From Kitasatospora kifunensis (GTDB lineage Bacteria; Actinomycetota; Actinomycetes; Streptomycetales; Streptomycetaceae): a DNA stretch of 64,000 bases. Positions within the stretch are counted from its first letter, which is position 1, and each line of letters begins with the position of its first letter. The notes under the pieces were generated by a model, which saw only the letters and a program-made list of their open reading frames with translations, searched no databases and was not told where the DNA came from. Location of the stretch: assembly GCF_014203855.1 (NCBI RefSeq), contig NZ_JACHJV010000001.1, positions 1,612,001 through 1,676,000 of the forward strand, given 5' to 3'. This document shows positions 1-12,175 of the stretch, piece after piece. A program made the position numbers and the translations under genes.

Positions 1-286
1 GACCGCAGTCCAGCGGGAGCAGCGCCTTCGCGGGGTCCGGGGCCTGGTCGGCGGGGATCGCGTGCGGCTGGCCGGTGGGGCCACCCACCGACGAGGTCGC
101 GCTACGGGCCACGGGCTGGACGCTGGGGGCAGCGGCCATGGTGCCGGCCACCAAGGCGGCGCACGCGGCGGCCACCGCGCCCCATCTCCGGGGGCCTGAG
201 CGGGCGGCCGCGCCGGGTTCCGGTGGGCCCGCGGGCGACTGGGTCGTGTGTGCCAGGTCGAGCGCCGCGTCCGCTGCGTCCGCCAA
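1..286 (-). CDS. Secreted protein, N-terminal part (cut by window edge)
   Basis: The first 95 residues of a protein running off the left edge. I chose a TTG start at 286 because GGAGGGG lies five bases upstream. A basic stretch (RSGPRRWG) at about residues 32-39 is followed by an Ala/Val-rich hydrophobic segment ending near a run of alanines, then PSVQP. This looks like a signal peptide or single membrane anchor with an unusually long N-terminal tail. The mature part is Pro/Ala-rich with one Cys visible just before the edge. The function is not recognised. It lies on the same strand as trmI, separated by a strong hairpin, so it is probably a separate transcript. Confidence 0.5.
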   Translation of the reverse strand, partial: MADAADAALDLAHTTQSPAGPPEPGAAARSGPRRWGAVAAACAALVAGTMAAAPSVQPVARSATSSVGGPTGQPHAIPADQAPDPAKALLPLDCG

Positions 287-389
287 GAGGTCCCCTCCAC
301 CAACCGAGGTGAACGTGTGTGGGCAGCATCGTCGCACATCACCGGGGCCGAGCCCGCACCGGGGGCGCCCCGGGCCCACCACGCAAAGA

Positions 390-432
390 CCGCGGGGCGG
401 CGCCCCACGGACGTGGGAACGCCGCCCCGCGG
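390..432 (-). terminator. Hairpin terminator after trmI
   Basis: A perfect 13-bp stem (390-402 with 420-432), with a further internal CCCAC/GTGGG pairing in the loop, sits 20 bp beyond the trmI stop codon. There is only a short T-run, as is common for terminators in high-GC actinobacteria. Confidence 0.75.
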
Positions 433-452
433 GCGGATGGCGCCGGTCGGTC

Positions 453-1409
453 TCAGTCCTGGTCGATCACCGGGGTGGCCTCCTTGGCGGCGGCGCGGGC
501 AGCGGCCCGCTCGGCCAAGGTGAGCTCGGGTGCGCCGTTGTCGTAGTCCTCGCCGTAGGCGCCCTTGGCGGGACGGCGGCGGCGCAGCGGCGGCTCGACC
601 CCGTCGGCCAGCCGACGGGAGGTGAGCAGGAAGCCGGTGTGGCCGATCATCCGGTGGTCCGGGCGGACCGCCAGGCCCTCCACGTGCCAGGTGCGGACCA
701 TGGTCTCCCAGGACTGCGGCTCGGTGAAGGTGCCGTGCTCGCGCAGCGCCTCGACGGTGCGCGAGAGCTGCGTGGTGGTGGCCACGTAGCAGCAGATGAG
801 CCCACCGGGGACCAGTGCCTTGGCGGCGACGTCCAGGCACTCCCAGGGCGCCAGCATGTCCAGGATGATCCGGTCGACCTCGGTCTCCACCAGGTTGTCC
901 TGGAGGTCACCGACGGTGAGCTTCCAGGCCGGGTGCGGGCCGCCGAAGTAGCGCTCGACGTTCTTGCGGGCGATGTCCGCGAAGTCCTGGCGGCGCTCGT
1001 AGGAGGCGAGCATGCCGGTGTCGCCGACCGCGCGCAGCATGTAGGTGCTCAGCGCACCGGAGCCGACACCGGCCTCCACCACCCGGGCGCCGGCGAAGAT
1101 GTCGGCCATGGCCAGGATCTGCCCCGCGTCCTTCGGGTAGATCACGGCCGCACCACGCGGCATGGACAGGACGTAGTCGGGGAGCAGGGGGCGCAGCGCG
1201 AGATAGGGAACGTTCCCCGTGGTACGCACGACAGTGCCCTCGGGGGCGCCGATCAGCTCGTCATGGGGGAACGCACCCTTGTGGGTGTGGAAGTTCTTCC
1301 CGGCTTCGAGCGTGAACGTGTAGTGACGGCCCTTGGGGTCGGTCAGCTGAACCTGGTCCCCGACCGTGAATGGCCCCCGCCTGCGGGTGGCTCCGGTCGG
1401 TTCGGACAT
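453..1409 (-). CDS. trmI: tRNA (adenine-58-N1)-methyltransferase TrmI
   Basis: A class I SAM-dependent methyltransferase that makes m1A58 in the T-loop of tRNAs. At 318 residues it is slightly longer than family norm because of a charged C-terminal tail. An N-terminal beta domain (GDQVQLTDPKGRHY, about residues 17-30) precedes the Rossmann fold, with the SAM loop VVEAGVGSGALS at about 110-121 and DMLAPWE at about 184-190. Actinobacterial homologues sit next to the proteasome/ARC genes and beside a RecB-like nuclease, and a RecB-like gene is also close here (2978). The ATG start is plausible, and the gene ends before a strong hairpin. Confidence 0.93.
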   Translation of the reverse strand: MSEPTGATRRRGPFTVGDQVQLTDPKGRHYTFTLEAGKNFHTHKGAFPHDELIGAPEGTVVRTTGNVPYLALRPLLPDYVLSMPRGAAVIYPKDAGQILAMADIFAGARVVEAGVGSGALSTYMLRAVGDTGMLASYERRQDFADIARKNVERYFGGPHPAWKLTVGDLQDNLVETEVDRIILDMLAPWECLDVAAKALVPGGLICCYVATTTQLSRTVEALREHGTFTEPQSWETMVRTWHVEGLAVRPDHRMIGHTGFLLTSRRLADGVEPPLRRRRPAKGAYGEDYDNGAPELTLAERAAARAAAKEATPVIDQD

Positions 1410-1507
1410 GCGGACAATCCTATCCTGATCAGCGCACCGCTCAGCGCCGCCCGCTGCTGGGCCCGATTCGGCCTCGCCGTGGGCTCAGCACCCGGCCTCG
1501 CGTGGGC

Positions 1508-2734
1508 TCAGCGCCCGGCCAGCACCGCGCTCAGCCGCCGCTCGACGTCGGAGACGGCGAGCACGCCGTAGACCGCACCGTCCGCCTCCACCACCAGGTA
1601 CTCGCTGGCGGGCGCGCTGCGCAGCGCGGCGAGCAGCTGCTCGCCGTCCAGGTCGGCCGAGATCCGCAGGCCCGGCTCCAGCGAGCGGGCCAGCGCCCCC
1701 ACCGCCACCCAGGGCCTGCGGTGCTCGGGGACCTGGAGCACGGCGGCCTCCTTGACCAGGGCGATCGGGTCACCGTGCCCGTCGGCCACCACCACGGCAC
1801 CGGCCTGCGCCTCGCGGGCCTGGCGCAGCGCCTCGGCGAGCGGGGTGTCGGCGGGCACCGAGACGGCCCGGCGGGTCAGACCGCGCACCGCGAGGCCCGG
1901 CAGCGCCTCCTTGAGCCGGGCGTTGCGCACGGCTGCGCCGGCGCCGTTCCAGATCACCACGGCCAGCACGGCGGCCAGTGCCGAGTCCAGCAGCGACTGG
2001 CTGCCGCTGCGCTGCCCGTGGTCCTGGGCGGCGGCGAAGGCGGGCAGGCCGAACAGCACGGCCAGCGCGAGCACCCGCCCGGCCCAGGCGGCGGCGATGG
2101 TGCCGGTCATCGGACGCCCGGTCAGGCCCCAGACCACCGCGCGCAGCATCCGGCCGCCGTCCAGCGGCAGGCCGGGCAGCAGGTTGAAGACGGCGACCAC
2201 CAGGTTGGCGACCATCAGGCCGGCCAGCAGCACGCCGGGCACGGTGTCCAGTTCGACCAGGCTCAGGAAGAGCCAGCAGATCCCGCCGAGCACCAGCGAG
2301 AGCAGCGGGCCGACGAAGGCCAGCCAGAACTCCCGGCCCGGGGTCTCGGCCTCCTTCTCGATCTCGGAGACGCCGCCGAAGAACTGCAGCTGGATCCGGC
2401 GCACGCCGAGCTTGTAGCGCAGCGCCACCACGGTGTGGGCGAGTTCGTGGACCAGGACGGAACCGTAGAAGGCGATGGCGAAGGAGAGCGCGATCAGGTA
2501 GCGGGTGTAGCCGAGGTCGGGCAGCACATTGCTGAGCTGGTCGCCGAAGAGCCAGGTGATCAGGGCGGCGATCAGGAACCAGGTGGGGGTGACGTAGATC
2601 GGCACACCGAACGGGCGGCCGACCAGGATGCCGCCGCCCGGGCGGTCCGGCGCCTTGCTCTTCTCCGGCGCCTTCTGCGGCCCGTCCGGGCGTGGTGGCT
2701 GCTGGGAGGTCTGCTGCCCCGTGGTGTCGCTCAC
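1508..2734 (-). CDS. Site-2 protease family (M50) membrane metalloprotease with CBS domains
   Basis: A 408-residue intramembrane zinc protease. The zinc motif HELAH follows a transmembrane helix at about residue 100, and the third ligand region is LPLDGGR in a later helix. Five or six hydrophobic segments fill the first 270 residues, and the last 130 resemble paired CBS domains. The family cleaves membrane-anchored substrates such as anti-sigma factors. I place the start at the GTG at 2734, with GAAGGGG upstream; in-frame extension to 2818 adds Arg/Pro-rich sequence of no family character. It is transcribed divergently from the RecB-like gene at 2978. Confidence 0.88.
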   Translation of the reverse strand: MSDTTGQQTSQQPPRPDGPQKAPEKSKAPDRPGGGILVGRPFGVPIYVTPTWFLIAALITWLFGDQLSNVLPDLGYTRYLIALSFAIAFYGSVLVHELAHTVVALRYKLGVRRIQLQFFGGVSEIEKEAETPGREFWLAFVGPLLSLVLGGICWLFLSLVELDTVPGVLLAGLMVANLVVAVFNLLPGLPLDGGRMLRAVVWGLTGRPMTGTIAAAWAGRVLALAVLFGLPAFAAAQDHGQRSGSQSLLDSALAAVLAVVIWNGAGAAVRNARLKEALPGLAVRGLTRRAVSVPADTPLAEALRQAREAQAGAVVVADGHGDPIALVKEAAVLQVPEHRRPWVAVGALARSLEPGLRISADLDGEQLLAALRSAPASEYLVVEADGAVYGVLAVSDVERRLSAVLAGR

Positions 2735-2977
2735 CGTGACCCCTTCAGGTCGTCGTCCCCGCCGTGTCCCCGGCCATGGCGGACGGGAGGCTGCCCACGC
2801 TACGTGATCTCGGATCACGATGGCTTGACTGCCCCCTTGTCATCCTTGTACCCGCTTTTTGACCTTCGGCCCGCTTGCGGGTGCCTCGACCCGGCTCCTT
2901 CCTCACCTCCATGGTGCGCACCGGGTCTGTGAGCGGTCTGACAGCCGGATGACAGCTCGACCCCATAGGGTCTGGGT

Positions 2978-3982
2978 ATGCAGCAGACCGAGACCGCCCG
3001 CCCGGCCGCAGCGCCGAGCGGCCTCTCCCCCTCCCGCGCCGGGGACTTCCTGACCTGCCCACTGCTCTACCGGCTGCGGGTGATCGACAAGCTGCCGGAG
3101 CCGCCGAGCCCGGCCGCGACCAGGGGCACCCTGGTGCACGCGGTGCTGGAGCGGCTCTTCGACCACCCGGCCGCCGAGCGCACCCCGGAGCGGGCGCTGG
3201 CGCTGCTGCGCCCGCAGTGGGAGCGCTTGCTGGGCGAGCGGCCCGAACTGGCCGAGCTGTTCGCGGACTCGACCGGCTCGGACGCGGCCGGCTCCGATGC
3301 GGACGGCACCGATGCGGACGGCACCGATGCGGACGGCTCGGACAAGGCCGGCTCGGACGCGGTCGGTGAGCAGCTGGCCCGCTGGCTGGCGGACGCCGAG
3401 AAGCTGCTGGGCCAGTGGTTCAAGCTGGAGGACCCCACCCGCCTGGAGCCGGTGGAGCGCGAGCTGTACGTGGAGACCGTGCTCGAGTCGGGGCTGAAGC
3501 TGCGCGGCTACATCGACCGGGTCGACGTGGCCCCCACCGGCGAGGTGCGGCTGGTGGACTACAAGACCGGCCGGGCGCCCTCGCGGGACTTCGAGGGCAA
3601 GGCGATGTTCCAGATGAAGTTCTACGCCCTGGTGGTGTGGCGCTGGAAGGGCGTGCTCCCCAAGCGGCTGCAGCTGGTCTACCTGGGCGGGGGCGGCGAC
3701 GTGGTCAGCTACGACCCCGACGAGGCGGACCTGCGGTCGGTGGAGCGCAAGCTGCTGGCCCTGTGGGAGACGATCAGCCGGGCGGTGGCCACCGGCGAGT
3801 TCCCGGCCACCCGCAACCGGCTCTGCGGCTGGTGCGATCATCAGGCCAGCTGCCCGGAGTTCGGCGGGACTCCCCCGCCGTATCCGCTGCCGATCCTGCC
3901 GCTGCCCGCGGTACCGGCGGCCCGAACCGTCGAGGATCCCACGGGGGATGCTCGGTTGAGCACGATGAGCAAGGAGTCCTAG
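2978..3982 (+). CDS. RecB-like PD-(D/E)XK nuclease
   Basis: A 334-residue stand-alone nuclease of the RecB/Cas4-like family. The core includes the entry motif SRAGDFLTCPLLYRLR at about residues 20-35, a GTLVHAVLERLF helix, and the catalytic motif VRLVDYKTGRAP at about 190-201. C-terminal cysteines (LCGWCDHQASC), together with the CP near residue 29, are spaced as in 4Fe-4S nucleases. Residues 97-127 are a low-complexity Asp/Gly/Ala insert made of repeated TDADG units, which looks like a species-specific expansion. The stop codon abuts the next gene directly, so it is probably co-transcribed with the response regulator. Confidence 0.88.
   Translation: MQQTETARPAAAPSGLSPSRAGDFLTCPLLYRLRVIDKLPEPPSPAATRGTLVHAVLERLFDHPAAERTPERALALLRPQWERLLGERPELAELFADSTGSDAAGSDADGTDADGTDADGSDKAGSDAVGEQLARWLADAEKLLGQWFKLEDPTRLEPVERELYVETVLESGLKLRGYIDRVDVAPTGEVRLVDYKTGRAPSRDFEGKAMFQMKFYALVVWRWKGVLPKRLQLVYLGGGGDVVSYDPDEADLRSVERKLLALWETISRAVATGEFPATRNRLCGWCDHQASCPEFGGTPPPYPLPILPLPAVPAARTVEDPTGDARLSTMSKES
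3273..3360 (+). repeat. In-frame 15-bp minisatellite inside the RecB-like gene
   Basis: Imperfect tandem copies of a 15-bp unit around GGCACCGATGCGGAC encode repeated Asp/Gly/Ala pentapeptides. The repeat keeps the reading frame and lies in a linker between conserved segments. Confidence 0.8.
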
Positions 3983-4654
3983 GTGACGATCCGTGTGCTG
4001 CTGGTCGACGACCAGCCACTGCTGCGCACCGGCTTCCGCATGATCCTGGAGGCCGAGACCGACCTGGTGGTGGTGGGCGAGGCCGGGGACGGCCAGCAGG
4101 CGCTGGAGCAGGTGCGGGCGCTGCAACCCGATGTGGTGCTGATGGACATCCGGATGCCCAGGATGGACGGGGTGGAGGCGACCCGGCGGATCGTGGGGCC
4201 CGGCCGCGACGGCCCGGTGAAGGTGCTCGTGCTGACCACCTTCGACCTGGACGAGTACGTGGTGGAGGCGCTGCGGGCCGGGGCCAGCGGGTTCCTGCTC
4301 AAGGACGTGCCGGCCGAGGAGCTGGTGCAGGCGATCCGGGTGGTGGCCGACGGCGCCGCGATGCTGGCGCCCTCGATCACCCGCCGACTGCTGGACATGT
4401 ACGCCACCCGTCTCCCCTCGGGCGACGAGACGCCCTCGCCGGCGCTGACCACGCTGACCGAGCGGGAGATGGAGGTGCTGCGACTGGTGGCCAAGGGCCT
4501 GTCCAACGCGGAGATCGCCGCCGAACTGTTCGTCAGCGAGACCACGGTCAAGACCCACGTCGGGCACGTGCTGACCAAGCTGGGCCTGCGCGACCGGGTG
4601 CAGGCCGCGGTCTTCGCCTACGAGAGCGGGTTGGTGCGGCCAGGGGCCGCCTAG
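3983..4654 (+). CDS. NarL/FixJ-type response regulator, no adjacent kinase
   Basis: A 223-residue two-component regulator. The receiver domain has the acidic pair DD at residues 9-10, phospho-acceptor Asp in VLMDIRMP (about 54), the TTFD switch and the KDVPAEEL helix. The C-terminal LuxR HTH contains LTEREMEVLRLVAKG and NAEIAAELFVSETTVKTHV. The GTG start lies immediately after the upstream TAG. No histidine kinase is next to it in this window, so its partner is elsewhere. Confidence 0.92.
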   Translation: MTIRVLLVDDQPLLRTGFRMILEAETDLVVVGEAGDGQQALEQVRALQPDVVLMDIRMPRMDGVEATRRIVGPGRDGPVKVLVLTTFDLDEYVVEALRAGASGFLLKDVPAEELVQAIRVVADGAAMLAPSITRRLLDMYATRLPSGDETPSPALTTLTEREMEVLRLVAKGLSNAEIAAELFVSETTVKTHVGHVLTKLGLRDRVQAAVFAYESGLVRPGAA

Positions 4655-4671
4655 CGCCTGTCTGACACTTT

Positions 4672-4707
4672 CCGACGGGCCGTCCGCGGTTGCGGGCGGC
4701 CCGTCGG
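4672..4707. terminator. Bidirectional terminator between convergent genes
   Basis: A 16-bp stem (4672-4687 with 4692-4707, one G-U-type mismatch) with a 4-nt loop lies between the response regulator and the convergent substrate-binding protein gene. Confidence 0.8.
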
Positions 4708-4722
4708 CGCGTGCGGCCCCGG

Positions 4723-6336
4723 TCAGCCGCGCCCGAGCTCGGCGAAGCGGATGATCGAGGTGGAGTCCACCGCGGCCTCCACGCCGGTGATGTCCTGCCG
4801 CGCGGCGTAGAGCGCCTTGCTCTGCACCAGCGGCAGCATCGGGACGTCGACGGCCAGTTGGTTCTGGATGGCGGCGAACGTGCCGGCCGCCTGGGCGCGG
4901 TCGGCCTGGCCCTGGGTCTGCGGCAGCAGCTGCCGGCTGATCACCGGGTCGTCGAAGCCGTTGTAGAAGGCCCCGCCGTTGACCACCAGCGGTGCCACGA
5001 AGTCCTCGGCGTCCGGGTAGTCGGCGCTCCAGGCGGTCGTGTAGGCCTGGTAACTGCCCTGCTGCCAGCCCTTCTGGTAGGCGGTCCAGTCCGACACCTG
5101 CTGCGTCTTCACCTGGAACAGCCCACCGGCCTCCAACTCCTGCTTCAGCGCCGCAGGTTCGTCGCCCGCGGCGCCGGTGCCCGACCAGCTGAGAGTGAAG
5201 CTGACCGGAGTGGGGATCTTCGCGGCGGCCAGGATCGCCTTGGCCTTGGCCGGGTCCGGCTTGCCGTACTTGTCGAAGAAGGCGGTGTTGTGGCCGGCCA
5301 TGCCCTGCGGGACGACCGAGTAGAGCGGCTCCACGGTGTTCGCGAAGACGTTGTTGGTGAGCGCGTCGCGGTCGACCAGCTGGGCGATCGCCTGGCGCAC
5401 CGCCTGCTGCCCCATGGTCTGGTCCTTGGTGTTGAAGACCACGAAGCCGCTGTCGCTGCTGTCCACCTGGGTGACGTTGAGGTTGCCCTTGCCGGCCAGC
5501 TGGTCGGCCTGCACCTGGGCGGCCACCTTCGGGTCCAGGCTGTTGTCGACCAGGTCGACCGTGCCGCTGTCCAGAGCGCTCTTCAGCTGGACGGGATCGG
5601 TGAAGTAGCGGACCGTGATCTTCGAGCTCTTCGGCTTCTCGTCACCCTGGTACTTGCCGTTGGCCGACAGGCTGATCTTGCTGGGCGACTTGCCGCCGCC
5701 GGGGGTGCTGGTCTCGTCCATCGAGTCGATCTTGTAAGGACCCGAGCCGACCAGCTGGTTGTTGGGCAGTTCCTTGTCGGCCGGGAAGACGCTGTGGTCC
5801 ACGATCGACCCGGCGGCGCCGGCCAGCTTGTCGGGCAGCACCGCGTCGGGCTCGGTGAGGTGGAAGACCACGTCGCTGTCGCCCTGCGCCTCAACCGACT
5901 TGATGGTGCTGAAGAGGACGGCGGGACCACTCGGGTCGTTGATCTTCTTCATCCGCTCCACCGAGAAGACCACGTCCTGCGCGGTCAGCGGGTGGCCGTT
6001 GGAGAAGGTCAGGTGCGGGCGCAGGGTGCAGTGGTAGGTCAGCGCGTCGGCGCTGAACGAGCAGTCCTGCGCCGCGTCGGGCACCGGCGTGGTGCCGCCG
6101 ACCGGGAACCTGAGCAGCCCCTGGAAGGTGTTCTCCAGGATCAGCCAGGAGCCGTTGTCGTAGGCGCCGGCCGGGTCGAGCACGCTGGTGGTGTTGACGG
6201 TGCCCAGGGTGATGGCACCGCTGCTGCCACCGGACAGGGATCTGACCGAACCACAACCGGCCAGACTGGTGACCACCAGGGCCGCACAGCCCAGGGCCGC
6301 CAAGCGTCCGGGCGCGCGTCGTATGGCTGAACTCAT
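4723..6336 (-). CDS. ABC transporter substrate-binding lipoprotein, family 5 (peptide/nickel type)
   Basis: A 537-residue extracellular solute receptor. A basic N-terminus and hydrophobic stretch end in the lipobox LAGC near residue 28, predicting a lipoprotein. Family-5 hallmarks follow: LENTFQGL near residue 65, LRPHLTFSNGHPLTAQDVVFS near 110, and a late segment on TTAWSADYPDAEDF near 440. Such proteins bind oligopeptides or related ligands. The start at 6336 is preceded by GGAGAAGGA; an in-frame upstream start at 6420 would mask the signal peptide. No permease or ATPase genes adjoin it, so it is an orphan receptor or works with a remote transporter. Confidence 0.92.
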   Translation of the reverse strand: MSSAIRRAPGRLAALGCAALVVTSLAGCGSVRSLSGGSSGAITLGTVNTTSVLDPAGAYDNGSWLILENTFQGLLRFPVGGTTPVPDAAQDCSFSADALTYHCTLRPHLTFSNGHPLTAQDVVFSVERMKKINDPSGPAVLFSTIKSVEAQGDSDVVFHLTEPDAVLPDKLAGAAGSIVDHSVFPADKELPNNQLVGSGPYKIDSMDETSTPGGGKSPSKISLSANGKYQGDEKPKSSKITVRYFTDPVQLKSALDSGTVDLVDNSLDPKVAAQVQADQLAGKGNLNVTQVDSSDSGFVVFNTKDQTMGQQAVRQAIAQLVDRDALTNNVFANTVEPLYSVVPQGMAGHNTAFFDKYGKPDPAKAKAILAAAKIPTPVSFTLSWSGTGAAGDEPAALKQELEAGGLFQVKTQQVSDWTAYQKGWQQGSYQAYTTAWSADYPDAEDFVAPLVVNGGAFYNGFDDPVISRQLLPQTQGQADRAQAAGTFAAIQNQLAVDVPMLPLVQSKALYAARQDITGVEAAVDSTSIIRFAELGRG

Positions 6337-6607
6337 GCGTTCCTTCTCCGTGCGGGCCGGCTCGGAAGGTGCCGGCGGGCAGGCCGAAGGGCAGCCCCGG
6401 ATCAGGGCATCGCCCCACACGCTCTGCCCAAGCGTGTCGGGATAGATCGGCAGCCTGCCACACCGCGGGCGGCCATTTTGGCCGCTGAGCGCTCACCGAG
6501 TATGAGAAAAGGCTGGGAGTTTCGTGGAGTTGTCAGCCGATGTGCCGTTTCCTCCCCCACGGGCCGACCGGGCCCAGTATTCACCCCACCGGAAAAGGTG
6601 ACCAGCA

Positions 6608-7312
6608 TCACACCCGGGCGGCGACCAGCGAGCGCAGCAGCGTGAGGTCGACTTCGGCCAGCGAGCGCAGCACGGTGCGCCCGGGGGCGGCGGCGATGGG
6701 CGCGACCGAGGGCACCGCGATCACCGGGCAGCCGGCCGCCTCACCGGCCGCGACACCCAGCGGCGCGTCCTCGATCACCACACAGCGCCCCGGCTCGGCG
6801 CCGAAGCGGCGCACCGCGGCCAGGTACGGCTCGGGGTCCGGCTTGGTGCGGGCCACCTCGTCGCCCGCCACCGAGAAGGCGAACGGGTGGTCGCCGAGGT
6901 TCTTCAGCACCAGGTCGATGATCCGCCGGTGTGAGGCCGAGACCAGCGCCGCCGGGATCCGCTGCTCGGCCAGCAGCGCGAGCAGCTCGGCCGCCCCGGG
7001 CATCAACGGCGCCCCGCCGTCCAGCAGGTCGATGAAGCGCTGGTTGATGCCGGCGGCCACCTCGGCCGGGTCCAGCTCCAGCCCGGTGGCCTTGAGCAGG
7101 ATGTCGATCACCCGACTCATCGGGCCGCCGACCAGCTGCACCCGGTGCGTCTCGTCCAGCGGGTGGCCGAGGTCCGCGAAGAGCGAAGCCTCGGCCTCCC
7201 ACCAGAAGTGCTCGGTGTCCACCAGCGTGCCGTCCATGTCCACCAGCACCGCCTGCGGGTCCTGCGGCCCGAAGGCGTCGAGGTTCGGGATGCTGGTGTC
7301 GACGGTGGTCAT
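6608..7312 (-). CDS. HAD-superfamily phosphatase / phosphomutase-like
   Basis: A 234-residue HAD hydrolase of the beta-phosphoglucomutase-like group. Motif I DMDGTLVDTE lies at about residues 23-32, motif II is SASHRR near 125, and motif III-IV is KPDPEPY plus VIEDAPLG near 160-180. The cap domain lies between motifs I and II. The substrate cannot be read from sequence; sugar phosphates are typical. I chose the ATG at 7312 because GAAGGGG lies upstream. It lies on the same strand as metH, 89 bp downstream. Confidence 0.9.
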   Translation of the reverse strand: MTTVDTSIPNLDAFGPQDPQAVLVDMDGTLVDTEHFWWEAEASLFADLGHPLDETHRVQLVGGPMSRVIDILLKATGLELDPAEVAAGINQRFIDLLDGGAPLMPGAAELLALLAEQRIPAALVSASHRRIIDLVLKNLGDHPFAFSVAGDEVARTKPDPEPYLAAVRRFGAEPGRCVVIEDAPLGVAAGEAAGCPVIAVPSVAPIAAAPGRTVLRSLAEVDLTLLRSLVAARV

Positions 7313-7401
7313 GCGGCACGCCCCTTCGCTGCTCGGCCCCGCCGGTTTCACGGGGTCGTCCAGGATACGCGCACCACGGCGAACGGCGCGCGACGGGGGG
7401 A

Positions 7402-10917
<3,516 letters not shown>

Positions 10918-11063
10918 GGGGCTACTCCCTGGGTGCGACGGCTGTCGGCTATGCGCTCCCCTCCGATCGGGGATGCACCCCGTCAGGGTATCCGGCCCGG
11001 CGGCCGTTCATCATGGGCATTCCGTATCGTGGGCCATCGGAGTGAGGGGCGGGAATTTCGTTC

Positions 11064-12170
11064 GTGGGTGCGGTGAGGACAACAGGCCGGTGGCGACAGG
11101 TCCGCGAGCGCCGGCGCGGCCGGCCGTTGCGCGAACGCTGGCGGGGCCTGTCGCGCCGCCGGCGGATCACCGCCATCACGGCGATCACCGCGATCCTGCT
11201 GGTCGGCGCGCTGCTGCTGCCGGTGGCCGGGACCGGGGCCGCGCTGCGCCTTGAGGCGGCCGGCACCCCCTCGCCGCTGGCCCGCTCCCGCAACCACGAC
11301 GCAGTCTGGCTCGGCCACGCCTGGGTGGACGGGCGCAAGGGCCCGGCCGACCTGGCCGCGCTGCCGCAACTGGTGCGCGGCGGCATCCGGGACCTGTACG
11401 TGCACGCCGGTCCGCTCAGCGACGACGGCTCGCTGCCCGCGAGCCGCTACCCACAGGCGGGCACACTGATCGAGGCCGTGCACCGCGAGCTGCCCGGGGT
11501 GCGGGTGCAGGCCTGGCTGGGCGACCTGGTGGCACCGGAGGAGCCCACCGGCCTGCACCTGGACCAGCCGGCGGTGCGCCAGCGGATCACCGACTCCGCG
11601 CGGCAGGTGCTGGACGCGGGCTTCGACGGGGTGCACTTCGACCTGGAGCCGGTGCACTCCGACAGCGCGGGATTCCTCACGCTGCTGGACCAGGTGCACG
11701 CGCTGACCGCCGCGCGTGGCGTGCCGCTGTCGGTGGCCGCCCCGCAGATCGACCCGCTGCCGTCCCTGCACGCGGTGGCCAGCGCCGTGACCGGGCATCC
11801 GAAGTGGTGGTCGCAGGCCTACTTCGGGCAGGTCGCGCGGCGGGTCGAGCAGGTGGCCGTGATGTCCTACGACACCGCGATGCCGCTGCCCTCGCTCTAT
11901 ACCGGCTATGTGGCGCAGCAGACCACGCTGGCCCTGGAGGTCACCCCACCCGGCGTCGACCTGCTGATGGGGCTGCCCGCCTACGACGCCGACCAGTTCG
12001 GCCACCGGGGATCGGCCGAGACGGTGCCGGCGGCGGTGCGCGGGGTACGGCTGGCCCTGGGACGGCACGCGGCGGGGCGGCAGGCCTTCGGGGTGGCGCT
12101 GTACGCGGACTTCTCGGCGACGGCGGCCGACTGGGCGACCTACCGGCAGGACTGGTGCCAAGTACCGTGA
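11064..12170 (+). CDS. Membrane-anchored or secreted GH18-like TIM-barrel protein
   Basis: A 368-residue protein. Residues 1-35 are very Arg-rich, followed by a single hydrophobic helix (about 36-62) that is a signal or anchor. The outer domain carries GFDGVHFDLEPV near residue 190, the strand with the acidic catalytic cluster of glycoside hydrolase family 18-like barrels, then later strands with SVAAPQ, VMSYD and LLMGLPAY, which also fit that fold. Whether it is an active glycosidase is unknown because substrate-binding residues cannot be judged. GTG start; transcribed divergently from metH. It ends 5 bp before the next gene. Confidence 0.7.
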   Translation: MGAVRTTGRWRQVRERRRGRPLRERWRGLSRRRRITAITAITAILLVGALLLPVAGTGAALRLEAAGTPSPLARSRNHDAVWLGHAWVDGRKGPADLAALPQLVRGGIRDLYVHAGPLSDDGSLPASRYPQAGTLIEAVHRELPGVRVQAWLGDLVAPEEPTGLHLDQPAVRQRITDSARQVLDAGFDGVHFDLEPVHSDSAGFLTLLDQVHALTAARGVPLSVAAPQIDPLPSLHAVASAVTGHPKWWSQAYFGQVARRVEQVAVMSYDTAMPLPSLYTGYVAQQTTLALEVTPPGVDLLMGLPAYDADQFGHRGSAETVPAAVRGVRLALGRHAAGRQAFGVALYADFSATAADWATYRQDWCQVP

Positions 12171-12175
12171 CCGGT

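Noticed and set aside
10918..11063. Possible cobalamin, SAM or SAH riboswitch ahead of metH
   Set aside because: No B12-box, SAM-IV or SAH consensus could be found in the 146-bp spacer.
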